DNA from: CAXQRU01 sp964226685
GTDB taxonomy: Bacteria > Pseudomonadota > Gammaproteobacteria > Pseudomonadales > Cellvibrionaceae
Length of the DNA stretch: 19,886 nucleotides
Direction of reading: 5' to 3'
NCBI GenBank assembly: GCA_964226685.1
Contig: CAXQRU010000005.1
Span: 1-19,886 of the forward strand
How positions within the stretch are numbered: position 1 is the stretch's first letter; each line of letters starts with the position of its first letter. The translations under genes and the position numbers were made by a program. A model generated the notes under the pieces. It was not told the origin of the DNA and ran no database searches. It worked only from the letters and a program-made list of their open reading frames with translations. This document shows positions 6,188 through 13,842 of the stretch, one piece after another.

Positions 6188-7650
6188 GGCCGAGTGACGA
6201 ATACACCATCACTAGCAATGGCTGAGTTAGTGCCAGTACCTTCTGCCGAAACAATATCTAAATAGGTTGTATTATTGGTTCCGGTGCGCTCGAGTATCTT
6301 TAATTTTTTTAAGTTACCATCCCAGCGTGGAGTACTTTCCGCTTGGAATAGAGCAAAATAAACATTATCAACCACTTCAGTTCGGTTAAATACGTTGACC
6401 GGTACAGACGCCGCCACGAAAGTTGTACTCACACTTAAGATATCAGAAAAAATATTTTCTAAATCTTCCAATAATCCTGTAGGGTCTTCTAATTTTAAGG
6501 CCCGACCGGTACCTCCTTGGAAAGCGTAATCATCCGCGTTATTCGTATTGGTTTTCGCCGTAATAAAATACGATTGTACGGTTTGGCTACCATCGACATT
6601 CGGTGCGGTGTACGTCGTACCATCGTAATTATTATAGGTTTGACCATTAGCAATATCCGTCGTATTAAAGTAGCTAATGACCACCTCATTTTTCGCGCTA
6701 TCACCGCCACTTAAAGTAATGCCATAGGAGTTGGCAAAATCACTGTCCGAGTTGGCTTGTTGGTTATCTTCAAAGAAGGTGTTGATCATAAAGGTTTTTG
6801 AACAAGACCAATCCAAGCCACTGGTATAGGGGCTCACGTAGTAATCGCCGCTTTCGATAGAAGCATCCCAGGCAAAGTCACGCGTGTCAGTAAATAATGG
6901 GCTTGAAGGACTGGTTTTGTAGGTATTGGTCGCTTCATCCAAATTTTCATCCGAGTCGCCAGATGAATAATCGTTATAACCTAAGTGCCCATTATAAATC
7001 ATGCCTCCGGTCAGATAATTCGCAAACTCATAGTACATTTCACGCAGTTGATAGGGATGAGCAACGTTACCTTGAGGAGCAGGAATTTTTCCGAGTTTTT
7101 CCAGCAGTGCATATCGAGGGGAAGCTGGATCGATCGCTCCCGTTCCCAAAAAGTCAGACTGCTCTAATGGGGTAAAGCCTTTTAAAATGTAAGCTCCATT
7201 ACTACAGCCGTTTTGATTAGGCTTTGGGTAGCTGTCAGGGCTATTACAATTATTATTATTTTCATGAGAGATCATTAAGCCCACATGAACACCGTAAATT
7301 TCTCGATTGCTAAGCAAGGCTCTTAGCGCTGCGCGAACCAAATCGAACGGCTCCACACCAAGCTCATCGATAATGCCGTCGTTATTCGTATCTCGATAGG
7401 CAATACCAAACTCTTCAATGTTGGCCACTAAGTGTGGATAAATCACACTTCCTACCGACGCCTCACAAGCCGCTGAAGTATAATCCCCACAACTACTGCT
7501 TCCCAAGTTTGGCCGCCAATCCAAGGTCAACATCACCAAAGGTGGCGCGGCATTGGGAGCTGAAGGGTTTAAATAAATCTCGGTATCATCAGCTGAGACA
7601 GAAACCGCAATGGACGAGGCGATAAAAGTGTAGAAAATACTGCGTAACAT
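6184..7650 (-). CDS. pilY1: PilY1, N-terminal part, split by frameshift
   Basis: These 488 residues start at the ATG at 7650, chosen over a GTG at 7671 because a GAGG site precedes it and a signal peptide begins right there (MLRSIFYTFIASSIAVSVSA). The mature part opens with the PilY1 block PPLVMLTLDWRPNLGSSSC, carries an EF-hand-like loop DTNNDGIID at residues 87-95, and ends with FVAASVPVNVF..YFALFQAE..RWDGNLKKLK, the strands that lead into the beta-propeller in whole PilY1 proteins. The reading frame stops at TGA 6184-6186 just where intact homologues continue with a FW(T/S) motif, which is found in the -1 frame as LTFWTDPTGADV. It begins ten bases after the pilX stop, in the same operon. 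Confidence 0.85.
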   Translation of the reverse strand: MLRSIFYTFIASSIAVSVSADDTEIYLNPSAPNAAPPLVMLTLDWRPNLGSSSCGDYTSAACEASVGSVIYPHLVANIEEFGIAYRDTNNDGIIDELGVEPFDLVRAALRALLSNREIYGVHVGLMISHENNNNCNSPDSYPKPNQNGCSNGAYILKGFTPLEQSDFLGTGAIDPASPRYALLEKLGKIPAPQGNVAHPYQLREMYYEFANYLTGGMIYNGHLGYNDYSSGDSDENLDEATNTYKTSPSSPLFTDTRDFAWDASIESGDYYVSPYTSGLDWSCSKTFMINTFFEDNQQANSDSDFANSYGITLSGGDSAKNEVVISYFNTTDIANGQTYNNYDGTTYTAPNVDGSQTVQSYFITAKTNTNNADDYAFQGGTGRALKLEDPTGLLEDLENIFSDILSVSTTFVAASVPVNVFNRTEVVDNVYFALFQAESTPRWDGNLKKLKILERTGTNNTTYLDIVSAEGTGTNSAIASDGVFVTRP

Positions 7651-7660
7651 GGCTTTAGCC

Positions 7661-8167
7661 TCACTGTTCACTATTGGGGATAAGTTGCATCAATCCTTGT
7701 GCAATACTGGAATAACCTTGACGGACACTGGTACCATCGTACTCAGCCTCCACTTCAAAAAGAGCCACTTTAAAGGCAGAGGCGCTCGATGCCATCGTCT
7801 CATCCATTACTGGGGCAGACGCGGACTCAGGGCCCTTTCGAACCGCTCGATAAGTCAATGTTTCACCATCGACCAAGTTCACACTGGCCACGATATTACT
7901 TTCATTACAGTCACTGCTCGTATTACCTTGGGCGCACATGGTGTAACCCACACCGCCAGTCACTTTGATATTACTCTCGAGTGATAAAATATTGTCGATC
8001 ACACCTTCGGCTTTTTCTACAGCCTCAATTCTTGCTTGCTCATTGCTGGCCATTAATAAATTCAAATTTGAGCTTTGCATTGAGCCAACACCCAATAAGG
8101 TAATTAAGAGCATAAAGACTAAAGTAATGATCAATATAGTGCCTTCTTGTCGTTTACAACTTTTCAT
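7661..8167 (-). CDS. pilX: Type IV pilus minor pilin/assembly protein PilX
   Basis: This 168-residue protein starts with MKSCKRQEG followed by a hydrophobic segment TILIITLVFMLLITLLGVGS and then MQSSNLNLLMASNEQAR, the PilX N-terminal signature; PilX proteins have an atypical prepilin site (QEGTILI rather than GFTLIE). The C-terminal part has two cysteines (MCAQ, DCNE) and ends in amphipathic strands. GAGGA lies eight bases before the ATG, inside the end of pilW, and only three bases separate the two genes. In Pseudomonas PilX joins PilV, PilW and PilY1 in the tip priming complex. The same role is inferred here from sequence and gene order. Confidence 0.88.
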   Translation of the reverse strand: MKSCKRQEGTILIITLVFMLLITLLGVGSMQSSNLNLLMASNEQARIEAVEKAEGVIDNILSLESNIKVTGGVGYTMCAQGNTSSDCNESNIVASVNLVDGETLTYRAVRKGPESASAPVMDETMASSASAFKVALFEVEAEYDGTSVRQGYSSIAQGLMQLIPNSEQ

Positions 8168-8170
8168 AAC

Positions 8171-9130
8171 TTATATCCTCATGGGATTTCTTAATTTCAC
8201 AGTGGTGCTAAATACGCGCCGTTGATAGCCATCAGCAAATGCCGCGCCACCATTAATAGCGGTATTGCCTAAAGCATACCGAGTATTATTGGTATAACCT
8301 TGGGAGGTACCGACACTGCGCATTAATAAATATATTTGTGCAGAGATCGCCAGCTCCATCTCAGTCGAACTGGGCGATGTAGTAAAATAGTCAATATTCC
8401 CGTCTACATCAGTATCGATACCAAATTCGACTTGCATAGCTTCAACTCCCTCAGCTAAACATTCTGTCGACATACTATTTTCTGTTAATTGTGCTACACA
8501 CAGTGTAGGGATGCCGTCGTCGGATGAATTAGAATAATTACGTACATAAATGGCCTTGGCGTAGTACTTCCAATAATCGACTTGCCCGGCCAAGTCAGAA
8601 AAACTGCCGCCATCTGCCACATATTCAAAATTGGCCGTCGAGCCATAATCTTCGATACGAACGTACATTTGCCCATCATCAGCCGAACCCACACCACCTT
8701 CGGCCGTTGGCTGATCAGCGGTGCGCTTGATGGTTAACACGTCGCTACTGGTAACTAAGTCGCTGACACAGGTTAATGTGCTCCCTGATGTGGTATCGAC
8801 ATTGCCTGACTGCCAGTTATCGACAATTTCTATACCCAAAGCGATATCGGTAGCCCAGTTACTCGCTCCACAATCGGTAGCTACCGCCGTAGGCGCTATG
8901 GTATCGGTATCTGCACTTAGCATGCCGGCCATAAAACTCGACATGGTCAGCTCCCTGGAAATATAGCGCAGCGCAAAGCGAGCATTTTCTTGCATATGCG
9001 CTGACTCTTCATGCTCGGTGTATGAGCGCTTACCGGAAAAGAATACGCCTATCAATGCCGCCGATAAAAACAGGCCCAGCATCATGGCAATCATGAGTTC
9101 AATAATGGAGAAACCTTTTGACTTATTCAT
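8171..9130 (-). CDS. pilW: Type IV pilus minor pilin PilW
   Basis: PilW family protein of 319 residues when started at the ATG at 9130 (MNKSKG). A TTG at 9145 overlaps the pilV stop and would add five residues, but places extra residues before a leader that is already complete. KGFSIIELMIAMMLGLFLS is a canonical prepilin signal with Glu at mature position 5. HMQENARFALRYISREL follows, a PilW signature. Further along there are paired cysteines and a DTDVDGNID loop (8391-8417) resembling a calcium-binding motif, common in this family. The length fits PilW (250-350 residues). It sits between pilV and pilX with almost no spacing, so all are co-translated. Confidence 0.9.
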   Translation of the reverse strand: MNKSKGFSIIELMIAMMLGLFLSAALIGVFFSGKRSYTEHEESAHMQENARFALRYISRELTMSSFMAGMLSADTDTIAPTAVATDCGASNWATDIALGIEIVDNWQSGNVDTTSGSTLTCVSDLVTSSDVLTIKRTADQPTAEGGVGSADDGQMYVRIEDYGSTANFEYVADGGSFSDLAGQVDYWKYYAKAIYVRNYSNSSDDGIPTLCVAQLTENSMSTECLAEGVEAMQVEFGIDTDVDGNIDYFTTSPSSTEMELAISAQIYLLMRSVGTSQGYTNNTRYALGNTAINGGAAFADGYQRRVFSTTVKLRNPMRI

Positions 9131-9141
9131 GCGGTAATCAC

Positions 9142-9723
9142 TCAAAAAGAATTGTCAATGTAGGTGGTTAAAGTAAATAGCTGTCGACGCTCATCGTCAT
9201 CGCCGTATTTACCTAAACCCTCGCCACAAGTATTAGCCGTTGGGTTGCTCATTTCTATAGAACCATACCAAGCAACGGATATTGTGACCTGGCCAGCATT
9301 GTGGGTGATGCAACCCGTTGGGCTAACCAAACCTCCCACCGATAAAGTCGTGCTGCCATTGGTCGCTGTCTCTGCTAAACCGTCAATAGTTCGTTCCCAC
9401 ATCCAAAGATCGTAAGCCGCTAAATCGGTACTGGTGCAGGAAGTACTTGAGCCATGACAACTGGTAGGAGTGCTGATGCTCTGCCCACCAACACCAGAGG
9501 TCACATAGCTGTCTAAGGCATTTTTATTGGTACGCATTTTTTCAACCATATCCAAGACAACGTTAGCCGCTAGGGTTCGTTGAACGGAGTCATAATTGAC
9601 TCTTTTCGCATTTAACTGCAGGCTAGCCACGCCGAGCATACCCACTGACATAATCACGAGCGAAATCAACACCTCGATCAGTGTGGCACCTTTTTGATGG
9701 CCTGGGTGAGAACTTAAGAACAT
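9142..9723 (-). CDS. pilV: Type IV pilus minor pilin PilV
   Basis: This 193-residue protein has the leader MFLSSHPGHQKG and then ATLIEVLISLVIMSVGMLGVA, the PilV-type prepilin signal (Ala instead of Phe at mature position 1, Glu at position 5). The LQLNAKRVNYDSVQRTLAAN and DMVEKMRTN segments are typical of PilV. Four or more cysteines in the globular part suggest disulfides. A GGAG site seven bases before the ATG lies inside the end of fimT, and the two genes overlap by ten bases, so translation is coupled. The role is membership in the pilus tip/priming complex, by homology. Confidence 0.9.
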   Translation of the reverse strand: MFLSSHPGHQKGATLIEVLISLVIMSVGMLGVASLQLNAKRVNYDSVQRTLAANVVLDMVEKMRTNKNALDSYVTSGVGGQSISTPTSCHGSSTSCTSTDLAAYDLWMWERTIDGLAETATNGSTTLSVGGLVSPTGCITHNAGQVTISVAWYGSIEMSNPTANTCGEGLGKYGDDDERRQLFTLTTYIDNSF

Positions 9724-10235
9724 GCCGATACTCCTTTGGTTTTGCGTGGGCGCCCGGCGGCTGTGAGACTAATTTCATAACCCGTACTAACGGTTTGCTC
9801 GCGACCACAAATAACTAATCGGCCACTGCCGGTAGTGATTTCGCCAGTAGGCCTAAAGGTGATATTAGTATCCACATTGGAGGAGGCGGCGTAAGTCACG
9901 CCCCCAGAGACTTCATCAAACTTCTTCAAAATGGTTTCACCACTATCAACAGTGCCATCTGAATCGGCATCGGCAAAAATAATCCAGCCACTGGTCCAAT
10001 CGCCTGTACTAGCGCAGGACGTTAAGGTGTTGCTTTTGCAAATCGTGACGGTGCCATTGCGTTTAATGGCCTCACTGCGAGCCGTCGAAATGGTGGTAAA
10101 GAACTTGTCGGCCTGAGTTTGAACTCGGTTGCTCTCAATGACACTGTTAAAAGAAGGCACGGCAATCGAAACTAAAATGGAGAAAATTGTGATCGCCACC
10201 ATCAATTCCAGTAAGGTAAAACCCTTGTTATTCAT
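9714..10235 (-). CDS. fimT: GspH/FimT-type minor pseudopilin, first gene of operon
   Basis: This 173-residue pseudopilin begins MNNKG-FTLLELMVAITIFSILVSIAVPSF, with a very short leader and the intact methylation-site Glu5. The GspH/FimT core follows: FFTTISTARSEAIKRNGTVTIC, then TGDWTSGWIIFADADSDGTVDSGE (quoted with a break: TGDWTSGWIIFADAD, SDGTVDSGE), then ITFRPTGEI and a C-terminal VICGREQ..GRPRKTK. The WxxGWIIFxDxDxDGxxDxGE pattern (9945-9971 for the acidic loop) is the family hallmark. It is the first gene of the operon, in the position of fimU in Pseudomonas, so either FimT or FimU is a fair name. A probable promoter lies at 10264-10292. Confidence 0.9.
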   Translation of the reverse strand: MNNKGFTLLELMVAITIFSILVSIAVPSFNSVIESNRVQTQADKFFTTISTARSEAIKRNGTVTICKSNTLTSCASTGDWTSGWIIFADADSDGTVDSGETILKKFDEVSGGVTYAASSNVDTNITFRPTGEITTGSGRLVICGREQTVSTGYEISLTAAGRPRKTKGVSACS

Positions 10236-10704
10236 ATATCCGCCATTCGCATTTACATTTGTCTAACTATTAGCCTAGTCCCGGAAGGTCAAAAATTCCC
10301 TACCAACTGGACGCAACGAAGCCTTTTTAGGATCAGCGGTAATGTCAATGTGCTGTAAAAACCGTTTGATATAACTAGCTTTTTTAGAGTGTATTTGGTT
10401 ATTGGAGGTTACATTGTTTAGTTATCAATGACTCCAAACTTCTCTCCAACAGCTATATGCGAAAAGCGTTGTACCCTCAAAATAACGGGCAACAGGGCTA
10501 AATACATGCCATTTTTATTACAAACGCTTACAGGGGATAGATACCACTCTCATTTTACTCAATAAACCACGGCACCCAGGTTTCATGTGATTGTGATTGG
10601 TGGTATATTGCGCAACCTATAGCATAGGGTAATGGTCGGTTTTACAAGAACAAATCTCTGACTGACCACTTGGATAAACACACATCAATTAAAGTAGGAT
10701 CTTT
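10236..10704. other. Divergent intergenic region, 469 bp, no gene seen
   Basis: This AT-rich region separates fimT (minus) from the DUF945 gene (plus). I see no open frame of useful length, no tRNA-like arms and no repeat array. Beside the candidate fimT promoter, a TATATT at 10604-10609 could be a -10 element for the rightward gene, but its -35 (TTTCAT, 10581-10586) is poor. TGGTCGGT (near 10633) and ACTGACCA (near 10664) pair at seven of eight positions and could form a leader hairpin. The length leaves room for regulator sites that I cannot name. Confidence 0.5.
10264..10292 (-). promoter_or_regulatory. Possible promoter of the minor-pilin operon
   Basis: On the minus strand, TTGACC (10287-10292) is a good -35 match. 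Seventeen bases later TAGTTA (10264-10269) is a weak -10; TAATAG, shifted by two bases, is an alternative. No other candidate nearer the fimT start is better. I saw no sigma-54 site here. Confidence 0.35.
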
Positions 10705-13080
10705 ATGAAAAAGTTACTCATCTCAGGTATTGCGGTGGTCGGTATTGCCGCCGTTGGGCTCCCTTTTTACACAGGACAACGTGCACAAACACAATTAACC
10801 GAACTGACGAAAGTGCTGGAAGAATTGCATCCTGGTATCAGCGCCACAGTATCGGATTATCAAAAAGGCTTAATGGGCGCAACAGGTACGCTGACTATCA
10901 AATTGGATGGTGATGCAATACCCCCAAACGACATTATCGATATGCTCGGCGAAGCTATTTGGGAAATGGGAGACGAGAATAACGGCTTGATTTTAAATAT
11001 CAAAGCTAATCATGGCTGGTTAAGCAGTCAAGTCGACCTAACTATGGCTGACAACAACCGCATTGTTAAGGAGTTCTCTGAGAACACTGATCTCAAAAGC
11101 CCTGTCACACATACACTACAAGTGGGTTTTTCAGGTAACGCTACCCTAACCGTCAATCTACCCAAATTTAAGGCTACAAGGGAAGATGTCTCATTCGATG
11201 GCGGACAGATCAATCTCGAGGTCAACAGGGACCGCTTCATTAGCTCTGGTCAAATTGGCGCCATCAAAGCCGAAGATGAGTTCAATACTAAATCAAACTC
11301 ATTCACTGCTGATTTTAAGTTGGTCAATAACATACCCGTCGGTAAAGTCACCTTCAAAGGCGAAGAGATCAAGATCGAAAATGAGCTAACCCTTAAAAAC
11401 CTATCGGTATCGGCTTCATTGAATGAAAAACAAGGCCTGCTGGGTGGTAAATTCGCCGTTAAGATGGAAAGTTTGGCCGCACCACAATTTGCCATTTCTA
11501 ATATTGACTATGACATCGCCGCTGAAAATATTGATATGGCATCGATAATAGCCATGGATACCTATAGAACTTCAGAAAAGTTCAAAGCATTAATGATGGC
11601 ATTGTCCAAATCACCCAAACTGACCGTGAATAAGATTTCAGGCAACATGACGGCTCCTGCCAAAGCCAATTTAAACGTTTCAGGTCACTTAGGATTTGAT
11701 GGTAGCAAGCTCGATCCAAAGGCACCTCAAATTAAAAGCATGGACGAGGTGATCAACAACCTCGATATGAAGTTAGATGGAAGCTTTGATCTGAATATGG
11801 CTCCTATGATCAGCATTGATCAATCCACCATTAAGTTCAGCCTAGGCAATAACAAAGCTAATACCGATATCAAAATTGGAGCCATCACATCGCCTTTTTT
11901 CACGATGTCGCCATTGAGCATTGTTGACAATACGGCGTGGAAGAAAACCATTTTTGTATATACCGGAGATGCTAGCTGGTCACTAGATAGCTTTGACAGT
12001 AAGGACTTCACACTGAAGGGTCTATCGCTTCAAAGTAAGATGACCTCTGAAAATGACTTGATGAAGGGCAATGGTCAACTATCAATAGCCTCAATCTCTT
12101 CAACCATTTTCAATAGTGACATTAGCGATGTGCGCTCAGTAGCGAACAGCAAAAACCTTAGCGAGTCCGCGTTAACTGAGCTTTACCAAACGGCTTATAA
12201 TTTTGAAGCTATCATGATGGGCATGACGTCACCCGACACCTTTAGACCCATCATTACCAAACTCATCCAAGCCGATCCACAGCTTTCTATTGATGAGCTT
12301 AGCTTCAAACTCGATGATGCTCAGTTCAAAAGTAACGGCAGCGTTCGACTTGACGCAACTAAAATCGCCAACATCGACCAAGTTATTGATGCTCCTGAGA
12401 TGCTGATACCCGCGATCATTGCCAAAGCTGAGGCTAGCTTTAGCAAAACGCTGATGGGGAAAGCGGTCAACTTATACTCTGACCCATCCGATGAATACTA
12501 CTACACGAAAGAAGAGCTCGCTGCAGAGGCCGAAGAACGCACACAATTTATTGCCTCAGCGCAAGAAACGCTAAAGGAAATGGGTATTCTAAAAGAATCG
12601 GGTAATGATTACGCCACTGTACTAGAATTCAAAGACGGCGCATTTTATGCCAATGAGAAGGCCGTTGATTCGATCGCTATTGCCGAAGCATTTATGCCCG
12701 AGGTATCGACTGGTACTGGAAGTCTAAGTGGCGATTGGTCGCTAGATACCCAATCCATGGTAGATGCGATGATGGCTGAAATACCAGAAGAGCAAATCGA
12801 GCAGTATAAGGCTATGCTACCCATGTTTTTAGAAAGCATTACTGGCGATGCCAACTTCACGGATAGCACCTTGACATTTACCATCAGTGTAATGGGCTCT
12901 TCTGAACAATTAAAAGGCGAATATACCATTGTAGAAGAAACGGAAAACACCATCGTGATCGATCTCAAAGCCGAAAAAGAGCAAGACAGCGGCCAATATA
13001 CCATCACCTTTGTCGATGAAAACACCATCGAACTTCTAGCTGAAGGTGAGCAGCAAAAATTAGTTTTTGTTCGCAAGTAA
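10705..13080 (+). CDS. YdgA/DUF945 family protein, long form with C-terminal beta domain
   Basis: This 791-residue protein starts with a hydrophobic N-terminal anchor or signal (residues 4-24, ending PFYTGQRAQTQL), followed by a segment in which SDYQKGLMGATGTLTIKL matches the YdgA/DUF945 pattern (YTG..., then YxRG followed by beta strands). E. coli YdgA is about 500 residues, so this form is much longer. The middle is a long run of beta strands with repeated S/T-rich blocks. A helical part (about 600-720, with YTKEELAAEAEERTQF) leads to a terminal beta domain of about 80 residues (FTDSTLTFTISVMG to KLVFVRK) that looks like a small lipocalin-like barrel. The start is supported by AGGAT seven bases upstream. 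It is monocistronic and followed by a terminator. The function of the family is not established. Confidence 0.78.
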   Translation: MKKLLISGIAVVGIAAVGLPFYTGQRAQTQLTELTKVLEELHPGISATVSDYQKGLMGATGTLTIKLDGDAIPPNDIIDMLGEAIWEMGDENNGLILNIKANHGWLSSQVDLTMADNNRIVKEFSENTDLKSPVTHTLQVGFSGNATLTVNLPKFKATREDVSFDGGQINLEVNRDRFISSGQIGAIKAEDEFNTKSNSFTADFKLVNNIPVGKVTFKGEEIKIENELTLKNLSVSASLNEKQGLLGGKFAVKMESLAAPQFAISNIDYDIAAENIDMASIIAMDTYRTSEKFKALMMALSKSPKLTVNKISGNMTAPAKANLNVSGHLGFDGSKLDPKAPQIKSMDEVINNLDMKLDGSFDLNMAPMISIDQSTIKFSLGNNKANTDIKIGAITSPFFTMSPLSIVDNTAWKKTIFVYTGDASWSLDSFDSKDFTLKGLSLQSKMTSENDLMKGNGQLSIASISSTIFNSDISDVRSVANSKNLSESALTELYQTAYNFEAIMMGMTSPDTFRPIITKLIQADPQLSIDELSFKLDDAQFKSNGSVRLDATKIANIDQVIDAPEMLIPAIIAKAEASFSKTLMGKAVNLYSDPSDEYYYTKEELAAEAEERTQFIASAQETLKEMGILKESGNDYATVLEFKDGAFYANEKAVDSIAIAEAFMPEVSTGTGSLSGDWSLDTQSMVDAMMAEIPEEQIEQYKAMLPMFLESITGDANFTDSTLTFTISVMGSSEQLKGEYTIVEETENTIVIDLKAEKEQDSGQYTITFVDENTIELLAEGEQQKLVFVRK

Positions 13081-13087
13081 TTGAACA

Positions 13088-13117
13088 AACTGGGTGAGAC
13101 TCCTCACCCAGTTATTT
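13088..13117 (+). terminator. Rho-independent terminator after the DUF945 gene
   Basis: AACTGGGTGAG (13088-13098) pairs perfectly with CTCACCCAGTT (13103-13113) around an ACTC loop, eight bases after the stop codon. Only a short ATTT tail follows, but the 11-bp GC-rich stem in this position is convincing. Confidence 0.75.
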
Positions 13118-13144
13118 ACCCACCATAATCACCATATTCATCCT

Positions 13145-13330
13145 ATGTCTGAGTATCAATCTCTTTACTCTGCGTTTGATATTTTTCCAAGCGCCAAAGG
13201 TGCCGCCACCCATATCAGTCATATAGCGATAGCGATTGACATCTGGGTATCATCTGTATCTAGCTCACGTTCTCTATATCCAGTAAGATCACAACCTTTT
13301 CATAGATTACATAGGATCGGACGATGTTAA
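13145..13330 (+). pseudogene. Possible relic of a glycosyltransferase gene start
   Basis: From the ATG at 13145 the frame reads MSEYQSLYSAFDIFPSAKGA and then ATHISHIA. This resembles from memory the N-terminus of family-4-type glycosyltransferases, where a short strand leads to a FPSAKGAATHI-like loop. After about 30 residues the resemblance stops, the frame becomes rich in Ser, Arg and His, and it ends 62 residues after the ATG. There is no ribosome-binding site before the ATG. It is best read as the left-over 5' end of a deleted gene, later serving as leader DNA for the next gene. Chance similarity remains possible. Confidence 0.35.
13236..13262 (+). promoter_or_regulatory. Weak candidate promoter for the small secreted-protein gene
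   Basis: A perfect TTGACA (13236-13241) is followed 15 bases later by TATCTA (13257-13262, four of six consensus positions). The spacing is shorter than the usual 16-18, so this is only a candidate. Confidence 0.3.
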
Positions 13331-13805
13331 AAACCATGATGGCCACACTTTGTTTAGTCGTATCATTGGGTAGCCAGGCCAAAAGCCCCAAGTTTTCTAA
13401 CTTTGAGGTAGAGGTCTCTCAATCCATCATCAAGCAAATCGACGTCAATAGCCACCCAGACGCCCCCAAGTTCAAAACCTTACTTAACCAGAGCATTGGC
13501 TCAAGAGCCAACTTCGCAGGCAAGTATTACATCGTTGAAACGGGTTGCGGAAGTATGTGTCAGCTATTGATTGTTATTGATGTCGCAACAGGTAAGGTCA
13601 TTGATACCGCTCAGGCCAGCCTTGGAAGCTGCTTCGCGAAAACAGCAGCCTATTGGTCATCAACCCTCATATCGAAGAGGATTTTGGTGGTGAAGTACCC
13701 GGCTGGGCCTATGTCAAATATTTAAATTTAGAGAAAAGCGGCTTTGTGGAACTTGCCACAACAAAGAAGAGCTTTCAAAGTTGTGATGAACAATCGGATT
13801 ATTAA
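13324..13805 (+). pseudogene. Small secreted protein gene broken by a -1 frameshift
   Basis: The first frame, from the ATG at 13324 (AGGA seven bases upstream), encodes a signal peptide (MMATLCLVVSLGSQA), then SRANFAGKYYIVETGCGSMC and QLLIVIDVATGKVIDT, a pattern I know from small uncharacterised periplasmic proteins (FAGHY..TWGCG..C..G.I.D..TGKV). It stops at 13725 after a tail that does not fit. From 13632 the -1 frame continues as LRENSSLLVINPHIEEDFGG and runs to the TAA at 13803-13805, ending SFQSCDEQSDY. The continuation of the family, where a leucine/valine-rich RLLVINP-like strand is expected, lies in this frame. Adding one base near 13630 restores a protein of about 160 residues. This may be a true pseudogene or a read error. 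Confidence 0.65.
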
Positions 13806-13812
13806 TAAAAAA

Positions 13813-13836
13813 TGGTCATGGCCTTAGCCATGACCA
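13813..13836 (-). terminator. Strong intrinsic terminator of the alpha-2-macroglobulin gene
   Basis: TGGTCATGGC (13813-13822) pairs perfectly with GCCATGACCA (13827-13836) around a four-base loop. Read on the minus strand, the stem is followed by six T residues (complement of A6 at 13807-13812), seven bases after the stop of the leftward gene. On the plus strand only four A residues follow, so it acts mainly leftward, though it may also stop the convergent small gene. Confidence 0.85.
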
Positions 13837-13842
13837 AAACAT

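Noticed and set aside
10236..10704. Search for a tRNA, riboswitch or CRISPR-like repeats in the long intergenic region.
   Set aside because: No cloverleaf arms, regular repeats or recognisable aptamer motifs were seen; only weak promoter elements.
13094..13144. Extension of the 13145 frame upstream to an ATG at 13094.
   Set aside because: That ATG-side sequence lies inside the terminator stem of the preceding gene and has no coding character.
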